A DNA stretch of 64,000 bases from Hypericum androsaemum (Eukaryota; Streptophyta; Magnoliopsida; Malpighiales; Hypericaceae): positions 16,134,689 to 16,198,688 of the forward strand of contig OZ023180.1 of NCBI GenBank assembly GCA_963995505.1, in the 5' to 3' direction. Both the position numbers and the translations under genes were made by a program. Position 1 is the first letter of the stretch. Every line of letters starts with the position of its first letter. The notes beneath the pieces were generated by a model. It was given only the letters and a program-made list of their open reading frames with translations, was not told the origin of the DNA and did not search any database. Below are positions 26,601-36,629 of the stretch, one piece after another.

Positions 26601-29600
26601 GGGCGAGAAGTCCAGTGCTCCGAAAGGAGAAAGTTCTGATAGCGGCAGTGCTAGTGTTGCCACCACCACTCAGAAAGAAGAATCTGATGGAGACCTTTTG
26701 TCTGTGATTGATGGGAAGTCAAAAGTTGATGCTGCTTGGATCCTTGATTCTGCTTGTACGTTTCATATGTGTCCTATCAGGGACTGGTTTTCAACATATG
26801 AACGTGCGGAGGGTAATGTTCTCATGGGAAATAATTTTGTTTGCAAGGTTGTTGGTATTGGCACAGTGAAGATCAAGATGCATGATGGTGTCATTCGAAC
26901 CTTGACGAATGTGAGGCATATCCCTGATTTGAAGCGGAACTTGATTTCGTTGAGTACTCTTGATACATTGGGGTACAAGTATACCGGAGAAGGTGGAGTT
27001 CTTCGTGTGAGTAAGAACTCATTAGTGCATATGAAGGCCAAGAAAGAGGTTGGAAATCTGTATGTTTTGCAGGGTTGTACAGTTACAGGGACTGCTGCTG
27101 CTGCATCTGGCTCGTTGACAGATTCTGAGAATACCTCATTGTGGCATATGCGACTTGGTCACATGAGTGAGAAAGGCATGACCGAGCTAAATAGGAGAGG
27201 ATTATTATGTGGACAGGGTATTGGGAAGCTGGAATTTTGTGAGCACTGTGTGTTTGGCAAGCAGAAGAAAGTCAGTTTTCAGAAAGGTGTGCACACTACA
27301 AAGGGAAAACTTGACTATGTTCATTCTGATCTTTGGGGACCGTCTCAAGTTGCAACAAAGAATGGTTCCAAGTATATGCTGACTATTATTGATGATTATT
27401 CGAGGAAGGTGTGGGCGTTCTTCTTGAAGAGCAAGGATCATGTCTTTGTCACTTTCAAGCAGTGGAAGACTATGATTGAGAAGCAGACTGGGAGAGATGT
27501 CAAGCATCTCCGCACAGACAATGGATTGGAGTTTTGCTCTAGTTGGTTTGATGAGTTCTGCAAGAATGAGGGTATTGTCAGGCATAAGACAATCCCTAGT
27601 ACACCTCAACAGAATGGAGTCGCTGAAAGAATGAACAGAACTTTGTTGCAAAAAGTTTGTTGTATGCTGTCAAATGCAGGTTTGCCTAAGTCGTTTTGGG
27701 CTGAAGCTGCTTCCACTGCCTGTCACCTTGTAAATCGTTCACCTCATGCATCACTTGATGGCAAGGTACCTGAAGAATTGTGGTCTGGAAATCCTCCTAA
27801 TTATGCTGATTTGAAGATATTTGGGTGTCCTGCCTATGCTCATGTGAATAATGGCAAGTTAGAGCCAAGATCTGTGAAATGTATCTTCCTTGGCTATGCT
27901 TCTGGAGTGAAGGGATACAAGTTGTGGTGTCCCGAGCTGTCTAAGGTCTTGTTGAGTAGGAATGTTATTTTCAAAGAGACAGAAATGCTGAGTAAGAGGG
28001 AGGATGTTTCTTCACCTGGTGTTCCGAGTGCTCCAAGTGTGGACTTGCAAAAGTCAAAAGTGCAGGTGGAGTTTGATGCTGATCCAGAAGCGAGTTCCTC
28101 CCATGATGTTGATTGCCATGATCCTACTCATGGTGGGTTGTCTGATGAAGCTGAGAATGTTGGCACAGTTGAGAGGGAGACAGGCCCAAAAGAATTATCA
28201 GGCCTCCACAGAAGTTGGGTGAGGCTGATATTGTTGCTTTTGCCCTGAATGTGGCAGAAGAAGTTGACATGTTGACGAAGCCGCTTTCTGGTGCTAAGTT
28301 CGAGCATTGCTTGGACTTAGTAAGTGTTCATGCTTGATGATGATTGCCCTTAGGGGCTGGTGGTGAAGGTGGAGCAGCGTTGATGTTGGAGTCATAGAAT
28401 TTGGTCCAAGGTGGAGATTTGTTAGGATTTGTCTCAAATTCTAGACAAGTTAGTACTCTATTCTAATATTAGATAGGGTAATAATCTCCTATATATATAG
28501 GGACGAAACCCTTGTAATGGGTGGTTGAGTTGTTGGACTCTCATAGTGAACTCTCTCCCTTTGCCCGTGGTTTTCTCCCCGATTGGGGTTTCCACGTAAA
28601 TTCTTGTGTCTCGTGTTTACTCGTTTCGATCTAACACTTACTCAAAAATTTATACAAGCTTCTGCAAATGAATGTTATTATTTTAAGTAAGCAATACTCA
28701 ATATTTTCGGTCTCTCTTTTTTCCCATGAGAAGATTGACAATGTCAAGGGAACATGAACTGCCTCACATTATAATCGTAAATGGTTAATGAATTTTCTAC
28801 GCTTATCGTGTTTCATATGCCATAAAGCGCATAGAATGTTATGTGAAAACAACTACAGTAAAAATTTATGTAATCTTCTTTAAATTGATAAATTTTTTAA
28901 ACTGATAAAAATTTTGGCCACGAGTGGAGACTAGTGTTAGAATTTAATAATCCTTCTATCGTAATAATTAATACTTTTTTGAAAAAATATCATGGTCCCA
29001 ATTTTCGGGTAAATTAATAATTTTGTATACATACATATATTTTTACACACTTTACAAATTCAAAAATATTTTAAGACAATAATTTGTGTTAGTGTTTGAT
29101 AATTTCAAATCACCATTTTTCTTCTCAATCATTTTTTTTTAAATAATCCTTGTGATTCGCTATCTTATTATAAGAAAATATCTCAATCGAGTGTAGCATT
29201 TAAAATAACACTATAACCGAGATTTTAGGTAATTTGAATGTAGATAAAATTTTAATATTTTAATATTTATTATTCAAAATTCAATTTTAATATTTTAACA
29301 ATCTGAAATTTTTTACGATATGACTTCAGAGATTTCACCGTACGTCCCACATAGATCAAACACACGAGAAGAGAGTAGCTGATAAAAAGAGAAGGGGGGA
29401 AACCTTGGAGGACCAAAGGCGGTCGCTGGAGGCGACGGCGTGCCAGTCGCGGGAGACGACGGTAGATGATGCCACGCTGCTTGCGTTGAGGTAGCTCAAG
29501 ATCTTGGTCATCAGGTCCATCCCGAACACCTCAAGTGGGTCCCTTGTTATTATAATGGGCCCCACAACCACCTCTTCTTCCTCTTCCTCTAACGTCGTCG

Positions 29601-29658
29601 TCTTCTTCTTCCTCTTCCTCATGTCCATAATGCCCTTCACTTCTTCCCTGAGTTGCAT
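23622..29658 (-). CDS. F-box protein, four exons, with a retrotransposon in intron 1
   Basis: Probable substrate-recognition subunit of an SCF ubiquitin ligase. Minus-strand exons: 29658-29404, 24743-24639, 24532-24476 and 23951-23622. All four are in phase 0 with GT-AG introns, giving 248 aa. Exon 1 has an acidic Glu-rich stretch and then the F-box (DPLEVFGMDLMTKILSYLNA through WHAVASSDRLWSSK, residues about 40-85). Exons 2-3 continue CDELWVGKAHIP, then DDLCDHAWEFRFTK. Exon 4 carries the conserved tail (YWRNLDPYWSG, MHRYFHQDGS, DKVWGGHECSFSIVTS, DDWSWEMSN-like text, GGTGPLFMF). This arrangement recalls the plant F-box protein 7-like family, but I leave the symbol blank. Intron 1 spans 4.66 kb because a 3.76 kb copia element (24874-28636) lies in it in antisense orientation; splice sites and coding sequence are intact. 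Whether the long intron is still spliced efficiently is unknown. Confidence 0.85.
24874..25090 (+). repeat. 5' LTR of the young copia element
   Basis: Starts TGTTAGGATTTGTCTC and ends TCGATCTAACA. A TATATATATA box lies at 24944-24953. It is the near-identical partner of 28420-28636. Confidence 0.95.
25093..25104 (+). other. Primer-binding site of the young copia element
   Basis: TGGTATCAGAGC, complementary to the 3' end of plant initiator methionine tRNA, two bases after the 5' LTR. Confidence 0.9.
25840..28248 (+). CDS. Truncated copia Gag-protease-integrase polyprotein
   Basis: An open frame of about 802 codons from MTSMKYEIPQLT; an in-frame ATG at 25807 lies further upstream. Domain order: Gag UBN2-like region (about 10-210), basic KKKSRSKSRSR stretch, zinc knuckle CFNCHKVGHIKWLC, protease region WILDSACTFHMC (Asp-Ser-Ala where Asp-Ser/Thr-Gly is usual), GAG-pre-integrase (LWHMRLGHMSEKGM, CEHCVFGKQ), then the integrase core with Asp in HSDLWGP, Asp in RTDNGLEF and Glu in NGVAERMNR. 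The frame then shifts near 28180 and stops at 28248. In another frame the text runs RIIRPPQKLGEADIVAFALN and ALNVAEEVDMLTKPLSGAKF to a stop near 28337, joining the pre-RT linker directly to the element's last residues. Reverse transcriptase and RNase H are absent. Confidence 0.9.
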   Translation: MTSMKYEIPQLTRKTNFSLWQVKMRAILTHLELDETLLDEKSMPSSWDDAMKASKNRKAVSQIQLHLSDDILRDVLKETIASSLWAKLEKLCMPKSLTNKLCLKQRLFSIRMQEDKSVHDHLNEFKDIVADLRTLDVKYDDEDLALLLLCSLPVSYQQFRDTLLFSHDTLSWDNVHDSLLEKERIDKHTVSSSENSQGTGLVMRGRFEERNAKSGSKKKSRSKSRSRQKDKTCFNCHKVGHIKWLCPELKNKKKGEKSSAPKGESSDSGSASVATTTQKEESDGDLLSVIDGKSKVDAAWILDSACTFHMCPIRDWFSTYERAEGNVLMGNNFVCKVVGIGTVKIKMHDGVIRTLTNVRHIPDLKRNLISLSTLDTLGYKYTGEGGVLRVSKNSLVHMKAKKEVGNLYVLQGCTVTGTAAAASGSLTDSENTSLWHMRLGHMSEKGMTELNRRGLLCGQGIGKLEFCEHCVFGKQKKVSFQKGVHTTKGKLDYVHSDLWGPSQVATKNGSKYMLTIIDDYSRKVWAFFLKSKDHVFVTFKQWKTMIEKQTGRDVKHLRTDNGLEFCSSWFDEFCKNEGIVRHKTIPSTPQQNGVAERMNRTLLQKVCCMLSNAGLPKSFWAEAASTACHLVNRSPHASLDGKVPEELWSGNPPNYADLKIFGCPAYAHVNNGKLEPRSVKCIFLGYASGVKGYKLWCPELSKVLLSRNVIFKETEMLSKREDVSSPGVPSAPSVDLQKSKVQVEFDADPEASSSHDVDCHDPTHGGLSDEAENVGTVERETGPKELSGLHRSWVRLILLLLP
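28420..28636 (+). repeat. 3' LTR of the young copia element
   Basis: 217 bp, near-identical to the 5' LTR. It is preceded by a purine-rich tract (AAGGTGGAGATT) that would prime plus-strand synthesis. Confidence 0.95.
28870..29330 (+). repeat. TIR/MITE-like repeat copy inside the F-box intron 1
   Basis: Matches the inverse of 54058-54612 over most of its length: 'tttaaattgataaa', 'tatcgtaataattaatactt', 'acatacatatatttttac', 'aaaatattttaagacaata', 'gagattttaggtaatttgaa'. It ends about 70 bp from F-box exon 1. Confidence 0.75.
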
Positions 29659-31480
29659 AGTTATGGAGGAGGTGACGGGTATATGTGTAGTAGTAGATTG
29701 TGGGCATTAGCTTCGTGAAGTGGGTTTGGGTGTACGTGGCCGCCCGGGGAGCGTCTAGCACGTGAAGTCGGCGCCCACTTGGCCATAATGTTTAAACTAT
29801 TAATTTTTCAATCTAACAAAAAAAAAATTATTAGAAAGAAGAAACTCTGAATCTATAAGATCATCATTGAATTAAAAAAATAATAATAAAACAAAACAAT
29901 CAGCACGGGGAACTAAAAAACATTCGCACTTCATTTGTTCGCTTCTCAACTGTTTTTTTAAATTTGTACGTATCGAACACGACAAGGGAACTCGTGTCGT
30001 GTCAGGCGGTGTCTCATTCCACGCCGATATTTAGGTTCACCTGAATTTTAGCACTTGGCTCCGTGTGTCCTAAAGTGATTACACGAGCAAGTAAAGTTGG
30101 GGGTTAATATGTTTATTGAAAGGTCTAAATTATGATATTTGGCATAAATGGGTTTAGGCTTACCCTTGAAACTAAAACAAGTTTTTTAAAATAATCGGCC
30201 TGAGATGGCTCAACGTATGGATTTTGACTTCAGGTTTTAAGTTAATTTTTTTAAAAAAGTTAAAAAACGATGATTAGTAGGAGTTGCAATGTCTAGGATT
30301 ATGTAATCCAAATTCAGATATTTGATTTATAGTTTAAAATCCATGTCTTACCCAAAAATTCATTGGCTTACAAAAAATATTAATATTTTAATATTTAACA
30401 TTAAACATTAAAGATGTACACTTACCTAACTACTAGTCAATAGTATAAATAAATTTTAATTTCAACTTGATAAGCCAGTAATCTTATATATTTTCGTAAT
30501 AAGCTCCATGTAATTTTTAGGATAAAAAAAGATAATATTTATATGTTAATCTGAATATGTCCAATTTGTTTTTTGGGTGAAAATGGAGGGGCAAGGTCCT
30601 GTGTATGAAAAAGACAAATGCATCCTAAAGAAAATCCTACTCTCTACTTAACTTCGTCCCTCTAGCTTATCACTGATGATTATTACTTGGCGCATAATTT
30701 TATTTTTCGAGGTTGCGACCATCAGTCTCAATAAAACTCTCTCGCGGTAAAATTCAGTAGAAAAAACCTACGAGAGAAAATGAACACCTCAGTCAAATAG
30801 GAACCCACCTTGACGTTGATATTAGTATAATTGTATTTAGAATCTTATATGGCTCGGCTAGAGTTCAAATCTTAAATATCTAACCAAAGCATACCATTAC
30901 GGTACCAGATATAGCATAATTGAGTTGATTGTCGTTGCAACATATTTTAATCCTTTTCTCAACATGCAACAAGCCAATAGCATTAAATTTTTTATATAAC
31001 GTAATTACATACGTAACTTATGAATTTATGCAAAACCTTTAAACACTAATCCGAAAATTGGTTTTCGCCTAAACCATCTCTTCTGATTAATCCTTAATTA
31101 ATCGTAACTCCCAGAAGAACTCCCGGTCCGATAGCACATCATATCTTTTCATTACCCTTACAGTTTTAGTTTGATACTCGGTGATTTAAAGAATTTATTA
31201 CTCAAATGACATAAATATATATTTGCATAGAACGAAGTGATTTCCTAAGGCCGAAGGAACTCAGGGCCTCCCCTTGCCTATGGCCTAAGGAACCTAGGGC
31301 CGGCCAAAACTCAAAGCACCACCGTCTTTCCAATTTATGGAAAAAATAGAACCTAAGGCCTGCCGGTTACTTATAAAACAAATACCTGCCACTTGCCACG
31401 GTATTTGATTATTTTTGGCTTTGGGAAGGGCACGGAGCTCCAACCAAACCCCTCACCAAAGGTTACATGGGACTAGACCC
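29659..31480. other. F-box gene promoter side and AT-rich spacer
   Basis: The first few hundred bases upstream of the minus-strand F-box start include a GC-rich patch near 29730-29790 and are probably its promoter. The rest is AT-rich with no gene. Confidence 0.5.
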
Positions 31481-31494
31481 GATCACGGTTTGAA

Positions 31495-32130
31495 CTAGGT
31501 CGAATTCGAATCAAATTATTTCAAATTCGAATTCATCAAAATTTTAAATTGTATTCAATTCGTCCAAAGTCGAATTGAATACGAATTATGATTCTTCAAA
31601 TTCGAATCGAATATAAATTGAATTCAAATTATTTCGTTAATTCTAATATTCAATAAAAAATACCAATTTTTTTGGAAATTTTCAAAATTTTTGTAATATT
31701 TCTGAAAAAATTCAAAAATTTTGCATTTTTTTTGATGTATTTCAAAATTTATGTTTAATATTGAAAAATTTTTGGGAAAAAAAATAAATTAAAGATTGGA
31801 CTTGCATTTAATGTACCAAATTAAGTTGCCTACGTATCTTTTGCTCTACTTGATGACATAATTAGATAGTAATATAAGTACTTCTTGGTACTTTCTTAAA
31901 AAAATACATAATATGGACAATTTTAATCGAATTTACACGAATTGAACTCGAATCGAATTTGATACTCGAATTCGAATTCAATTTACTGGTTTGACGAATT
32001 GTAGAAATCTTGAACCGTATTCAATTCGTCTCTTGACGAATTCGAATCGAATTTTGGATGAATCAAATTGTGACCGAATCGAATTGAGAACGAATCGAAT
32101 CGAATCGAATCACGAATCAAATTCTAACAG
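31495..32130. repeat. GAATTCGAAT-rich inverted repeat region (foldback-like)
   Basis: Dense 'gaattcgaat', 'attcgaatcgaat' and 'cgaatcgaatcgaatcga' text at 31495-31640 and again at 31925-32125 flanks a very AT-rich centre. Because GAATTC and ATTCGAAT are near-palindromic, the two arms can pair. It may be a foldback transposon; no target duplication was identified. Confidence 0.5.
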
Positions 32131-33892
32131 TGGCCAAGTCTACTTGGGACCTTCTATTACAATTTTTTATAAATAAAGTATTAATTCTTCTCAAAAGAAC
32201 TCGCCATAGGTAAATTATATCAAATGTACCAAAAATATTATACCTTGGATACAGATAAATGCAAATTAGAGACACTACTATGATAAATGCTATTTGAGTT
32301 TATCTCCTTCGATTACAACCTTTATAAATCTATTTTTTTGAATTTACCTTTTTGTAATCATGTGGTCGATTAGTTAACTAAGGTCATTAGTTCTAGTTGA
32401 AGTAGTGGCTGGGTAGAACATCGTAGGTTCAGGTAAAATATTGTAAATACCAATAGAGTTTTCACTTTTGTTATTTCAGTTGTAATTTCTCTTTCTTTTA
32501 CTTTAATAAAGCATTTACTTATAAAAAAAATTATAGTTGAAGTACTGTCTTTCCCTAAAAAACCCATCATCAAAGGTTACCCTAATTAACAAGTAGCAGT
32601 TGGATTTTGATCCATTTTTAAAGATAAAAACATCATAATTCTTATAAGGTTAACCCTTCCACGTGGAAATGGCGATGATGTACACGTGCTGAAAATATAG
32701 CCAGAGCTAGCAATGATGAAATTAGAGAGCTGTAAATCCCTAAAAGAATTTGGTGGTTGTTACAAGACTACAACCAAAATGTGGAGAGGGCGAGGGAGAG
32801 ATGAACATCGCAGAGAAGGAAAAATTTTCACTTTTATTTTGTAAGAGTTAGTGGTTAATTTTTCTTAATAAATTAGTCAAAATCAAAATGATTTTTATTA
32901 TTTAGTTATTTAAATATGGTAAACTTTTGTCACTTGATTAACATTTTCGAATTACAAATTGATGTGCAAATAAGTCAAATCACGTGATTCTAAAATATAT
33001 ATATTTTTATTTTCAATGAAAGTGGAATTTCAATTTTTTTTGTTTACCTGGAAAAGTAAACAAAAGAATTAATCGGCGATTAATTCCCATGTAACGGTTT
33101 TAAAATTGGTACCGTAGCTGTGATGATCGCAATGTTTGAGTCAGAATTGTTGATCATGGATTGTCGATTTCTAGGTGCAAGTTAGATCAACTTAAATGGA
33201 AGTTGTTCTATTTAATTTAAAATATTGTCATATTAAATATTTATTAGAAAAAATTTACAATCTTATAAATTTACGTATTAAATTTGGATTAATAAATAAT
33301 AAATATCTAGATATCAAGGCATGAACAAAAATGTTATGCGGTCGGTCAGAGCAATGACCTGGATGGGGTGTTTTTGGAGAAACATATCACAGGCTGTCCA
33401 AACAATAGTACGGTTTCAGTAATATGGTTCCGAGCAGGGATCCCATGACAAATAAAAAACCGTTAACTTAATTTTCTTAATTACAAAAATAATATATCAT
33501 CGATGGTCATCACTAATAATTTTCTTAATTCGCAGTGAATTCTAAATAATTCACTTTATCTTTTATCTTTACTAAGTTTTATTTTAAAAAGTAGACATTT
33601 TTTTGCTGGTCAACTGGTCGAACTGTACAAAACTGAGCAGTTTAATCAGAAACCTTATGGTCAATTTCGTTGACCACCGGTTGAACCTAATGCCAGGTTT
33701 ACCCTAAATCTGGCCTGATTTTTATTCCGATTCGTAATTCGACCAATCTAACTATCGATCAAACCGTGTATTGTAAAACCATGGTTAGGACCAGCGTAAA
33801 ATATCGTATTTTCTGGTAGAATTTTATGTTGAAAAGTTTACGAATAATATTCTAGATGTACTCATATTCTGTTGGCAGTCTTAGAGTTTATC
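32131..33892. other. AT-rich spacer with a degenerate small repeat
   Basis: No gene is seen. Text at about 33600-33790 ('ggtcaactggtcgaactgt', 'ttgaccaccggttgaaccta') resembles the TIR-type repeat at 6062-6480. Confidence 0.45.
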
Positions 33893-33897
33893 TTTAG

Positions 33898-34524
33898 TGT
33901 TGGACCTAAAGGCCCAATCAGGCAATTATTATTGTGCCTGATTGGGCCCAGGCCCATCAGGCCCAAATTTTGGGTAGAATGGGCCGGTCAACCCACGCGG
34001 CGTTGACCCAGTTGCCGCCAAAGTTGGCGGCCCAGGTGGCACGCTGACGTGGCGCCATGTGGCAAAGCTAGGGAATAGCTTTGCCACGCGGCATGCCATG
34101 TGGCGGACATGCGGTCCGAAGTGCCACGCGGCGAACATGCGGTCCGAAGTGCCACGTGGCGGACATGTGGCATAGAAGTGCCACGCGGCAGCCCACGTGG
34201 CGGGTTTTGGTTGTCCGGATTTCCCTATAAAAAAGGAAATCCGGCTGAACCAATCTGTAAGTTTGCCCATAATCACTCAATAAGAAAGAAAAACTCTGGA
34301 ATAGTCCTTGAGTTTTGATCAGATTTTCAATAGAGAAAATCTCGTAAAAATCAATTACGAATTCGTTATAACGTAATCGTAATTTGACTGGCACGAAGAC
34401 ATTGTGGACCCGAACCTGTGGACCTCTTGCTTCAACAAGTAAGTGATTTATTATTAACGAATTAGTTTGTTAATTAGACGAGTTTAACATATAATTACTC
34501 ATTAATTATGTATTAAATTCATCA
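33898..34524 (+). repeat. 5' LTR (627 bp) of the 33.9 kb copia element
   Basis: A perfect 14-bp inverted repeat (GGCCCAATCAGGCA / TGCCTGATTGGGCC) lies at 33911-33924 and 33935-33948. A shorter stem sits near 34060-34085 (GGCAAAGCT / AGCTTTGCC). A degenerate tandem array of about 28-bp units ('gccacgtggcggacatgcgg' then 'tccgaagt') runs at about 34090-34200. A TATAAAA box follows at 34226. Confidence 0.9.
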
Positions 34525-34526
34525 AT

Positions 34527-34538
34527 TGGTATCAGAGC
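34527..34538 (+). other. Primer-binding site of the 33.9 kb copia element
   Basis: TGGTATCAGAGC, complementary to initiator Met tRNA, two bases after the 5' LTR. Confidence 0.9.
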
Positions 34539-35717
34539 ATGGTTGAAACCATGTTTTGATGATGATATGATGTTTTAATTCAAGTAATTATGTGATTTAT
34601 TGGGTTAAAAATCATATTAATTATGATTTTATTGAAAATCATAATCTGTTGGACTTTAATGTAATTAATTTAGAACCAGCGGGACTAAATTAAATTTTGC
34701 CTAACCACGCGGGCTAATTCGTGCACGCGCGAAACCTTGAGGTAGCAATCTGAAAATTGACCACCTACGTGGTACCTGCGTGTCATGAACTTTGTTGCAA
34801 TTTTCGGAAAATTTGGGGATTAATTTGAAATTTGCCAAAAATCCCCAATACAACAAAAAACCCTAACGGGCGATTTGGGGGCGATTTTCCCCCAAATCTA
34901 ATTCCATCGATTTCGTAAAAAATCCGACGAATTCGACATCGGAGGTCGACGATAGTTGATTCTCCGGCTTCTCCTCGACGTTCCGATACCACTTTCGTGG
35001 ATCGACGTCGTCGGAAAATGAAGATCGAAGCCAACGACGGCGGAGACGCGTGGAATGGAGAAGACGACCACGACGGAGCATGGAGGCACGACGGCTCGCG
35101 AGGCTGCTACCGACGAGCTCGCGACACCACGGCGAGTCGATTGCGACCGGTCTCGGCCGTTCGTTTGCCGCCGTTGCGCCACGGTCGTGGGCGGAGATTC
35201 GGCCGCCTTCGGCGCTCGCTAGAGAAGAGAGAGAAAGTGAAAGGGAAAAATATGCGAGGGATAAAATTATAATTTTGCGATTTTTTCCCGAAAATATTTA
35301 TACCCGCGTCAAGAAAATCAAAAAATCAGTCAATTTCGATTGGTTTCTTGGTTCGACCTAACCTGATTTATGGTTTGGACTTAAATGTTGGGTTTTTTCT
35401 CTTTTAATTAGATAAAATTAGTTTTTATTCAATTAAAATTCAATAAATTGATAAAAATTTTGAGAAATTTTTGTCAATTTGGTTTATTAAAATTATAACG
35501 ATATTTTTAATAAACTTAAAAAGAAAATATTTTGGAACGAGTTCCGAGATATGTTAAATTTAACTAAAATCATATGAATTGGTCCATAGTATGATCATCA
35601 AAAGATTGAAAAATGAGTTTTTCAATCCTATTTTGGGAGAATATGAGAATTAACCCAAAATTGGCTTGTAATTGATACAAGATTCGATGGCTACTGGAGA
35701 AAGGTATCTGAACTTCT
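34539..35717 (+). other. Untranslated leader of the 33.9 kb copia element
   Basis: About 1.2 kb between primer site and the leader ORF. The part at about 34900-35240 is GC-rich with overlapping ORFs on both strands that I judge spurious; the rest is AT-rich. Confidence 0.6.
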
Positions 35718-36284
35718 GTGCAACGGAACTTCTATGCAACGGAACTTCGACAAAAGGTTCTGAAGCGCCGTTTACCGCTGCGAGTGCCTAAGGATGACAT
35801 GTATGTCATCGTTGAGCATATCGAGGCTGTTCACCGGGAGATGCAAGACTGCATCTGGGCCGGAGGTTATAATTATGGAGAGGACTGGCCCTCCATGTTT
35901 TGAGACCTCATGGTCAAGCTGAAAATCCAAGAAGATATGTGTGTCTTCTCAGAGCCCGAGATCAATACCCTTAGAGATGCCCTCTATGGTCTGATCCACT
36001 ATCTCGAGGAGAGGGGTCTTCTGAGAGAAATGATACCTTCTCCTGTTCTGGAGCTGCGAAGCAGTTTGATCTTGAACCGCTACCTCGCTAAGGAATACCA
36101 TTATAATTTTTCTCCGCTCCTGATCATCTGGATTATGGAATCGATCCCAGTTCCGGTGGTGAACTTGGAATCCTTCGCCGGATCGTCCTCGCACCCGGTC
36201 CTCACAAGATCGTCCTCGGACCCGGATCCAGATATGTATCTGGATTCTCCTACCGGATCGCCTGGACACCCGATCCTCATGTGA
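35718..36284 (+). pseudogene. Leader ORF of unknown function upstream of copia gag
   Basis: One frame of 188 codons is interrupted by a single TGA (35901-35903, after DWPSMF). It lies between the leader and gag, where most copia elements have no gene. The first part reads RRLPLRVPKDDMYVIVEHIE and HREMQDCIWAGGYNYGEDWP. The second reads FSEPEINTLRDALYGLIHYL and EERGLLREMIPSP, followed by a Ser/Pro/Asp-rich tail (SSSDPDPDMYLDSPTGSPGH). The amphipathic, charged character looks like real protein. I recognise no family, and Gag motifs are absent; Gag begins separately near 36630. It could be an accessory ORF or a captured host fragment. Confidence 0.45.
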
Positions 36285-36629
36285 TTACATATTTAACTGT
36301 CCCCATATACATATGTTATTTTTGGGAGAATTTTATGTGCGTGTAAACTCAGAATGTACAAATGTATATGTAATGCGTGTAATTAAACAAAGACGTTTTT
36401 TTAGTTGCTTCCACTTGAGTTTACTATCGATGAACTTTAAACGATTGAAGTTTAAAATTAATACTTGAATGGTGAGGGGAAGCATACTCGCGACCCACTT
36501 CGATTTTGAGGTTAATCAAGGACTTCGTATCATTAAAAGTTATGAGTGTTTAGTAAATTGAATCATATTACCAAATCAAATTTCTAATATGTTCTCATAT
36601 TAAAAATTTCCTATAGAAATGTCAGTTGC

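Larger units (their letters stand above)
24874..28636 (+). mobile_element. Young Ty1-copia element lacking RT and RNase H, inside an F-box intron
   Basis: Two 217-bp LTRs differ at a single visible position (A/G at about 24983 versus 28529). A perfect 5-bp target duplication CTTAC lies at 24869-24873 and 28637-28641. The primer site complementary to initiator Met tRNA (TGGTATCAGAGC) is at 25093-25104. A leader of about 735 bp, GC-rich with GAGA tracts, precedes the polyprotein ORF. The pol half is deleted between integrase and the extreme C-terminus, so the element is non-autonomous. The almost identical LTRs indicate recent insertion. Confidence 0.95.

Noticed and set aside
31495..32130. EcoRI-site-rich region as a cloning artefact
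   Set aside because: The GAATTC motifs are embedded in natural degenerate repeats flanked by plant-like AT-rich DNA.
34863..35361. Several GC-rich ORFs on both strands in the leader of the 33.9 kb copia
   Set aside because: They overlap in many frames, are Arg/Ser-rich by composition only, and lie in the expected untranslated leader.
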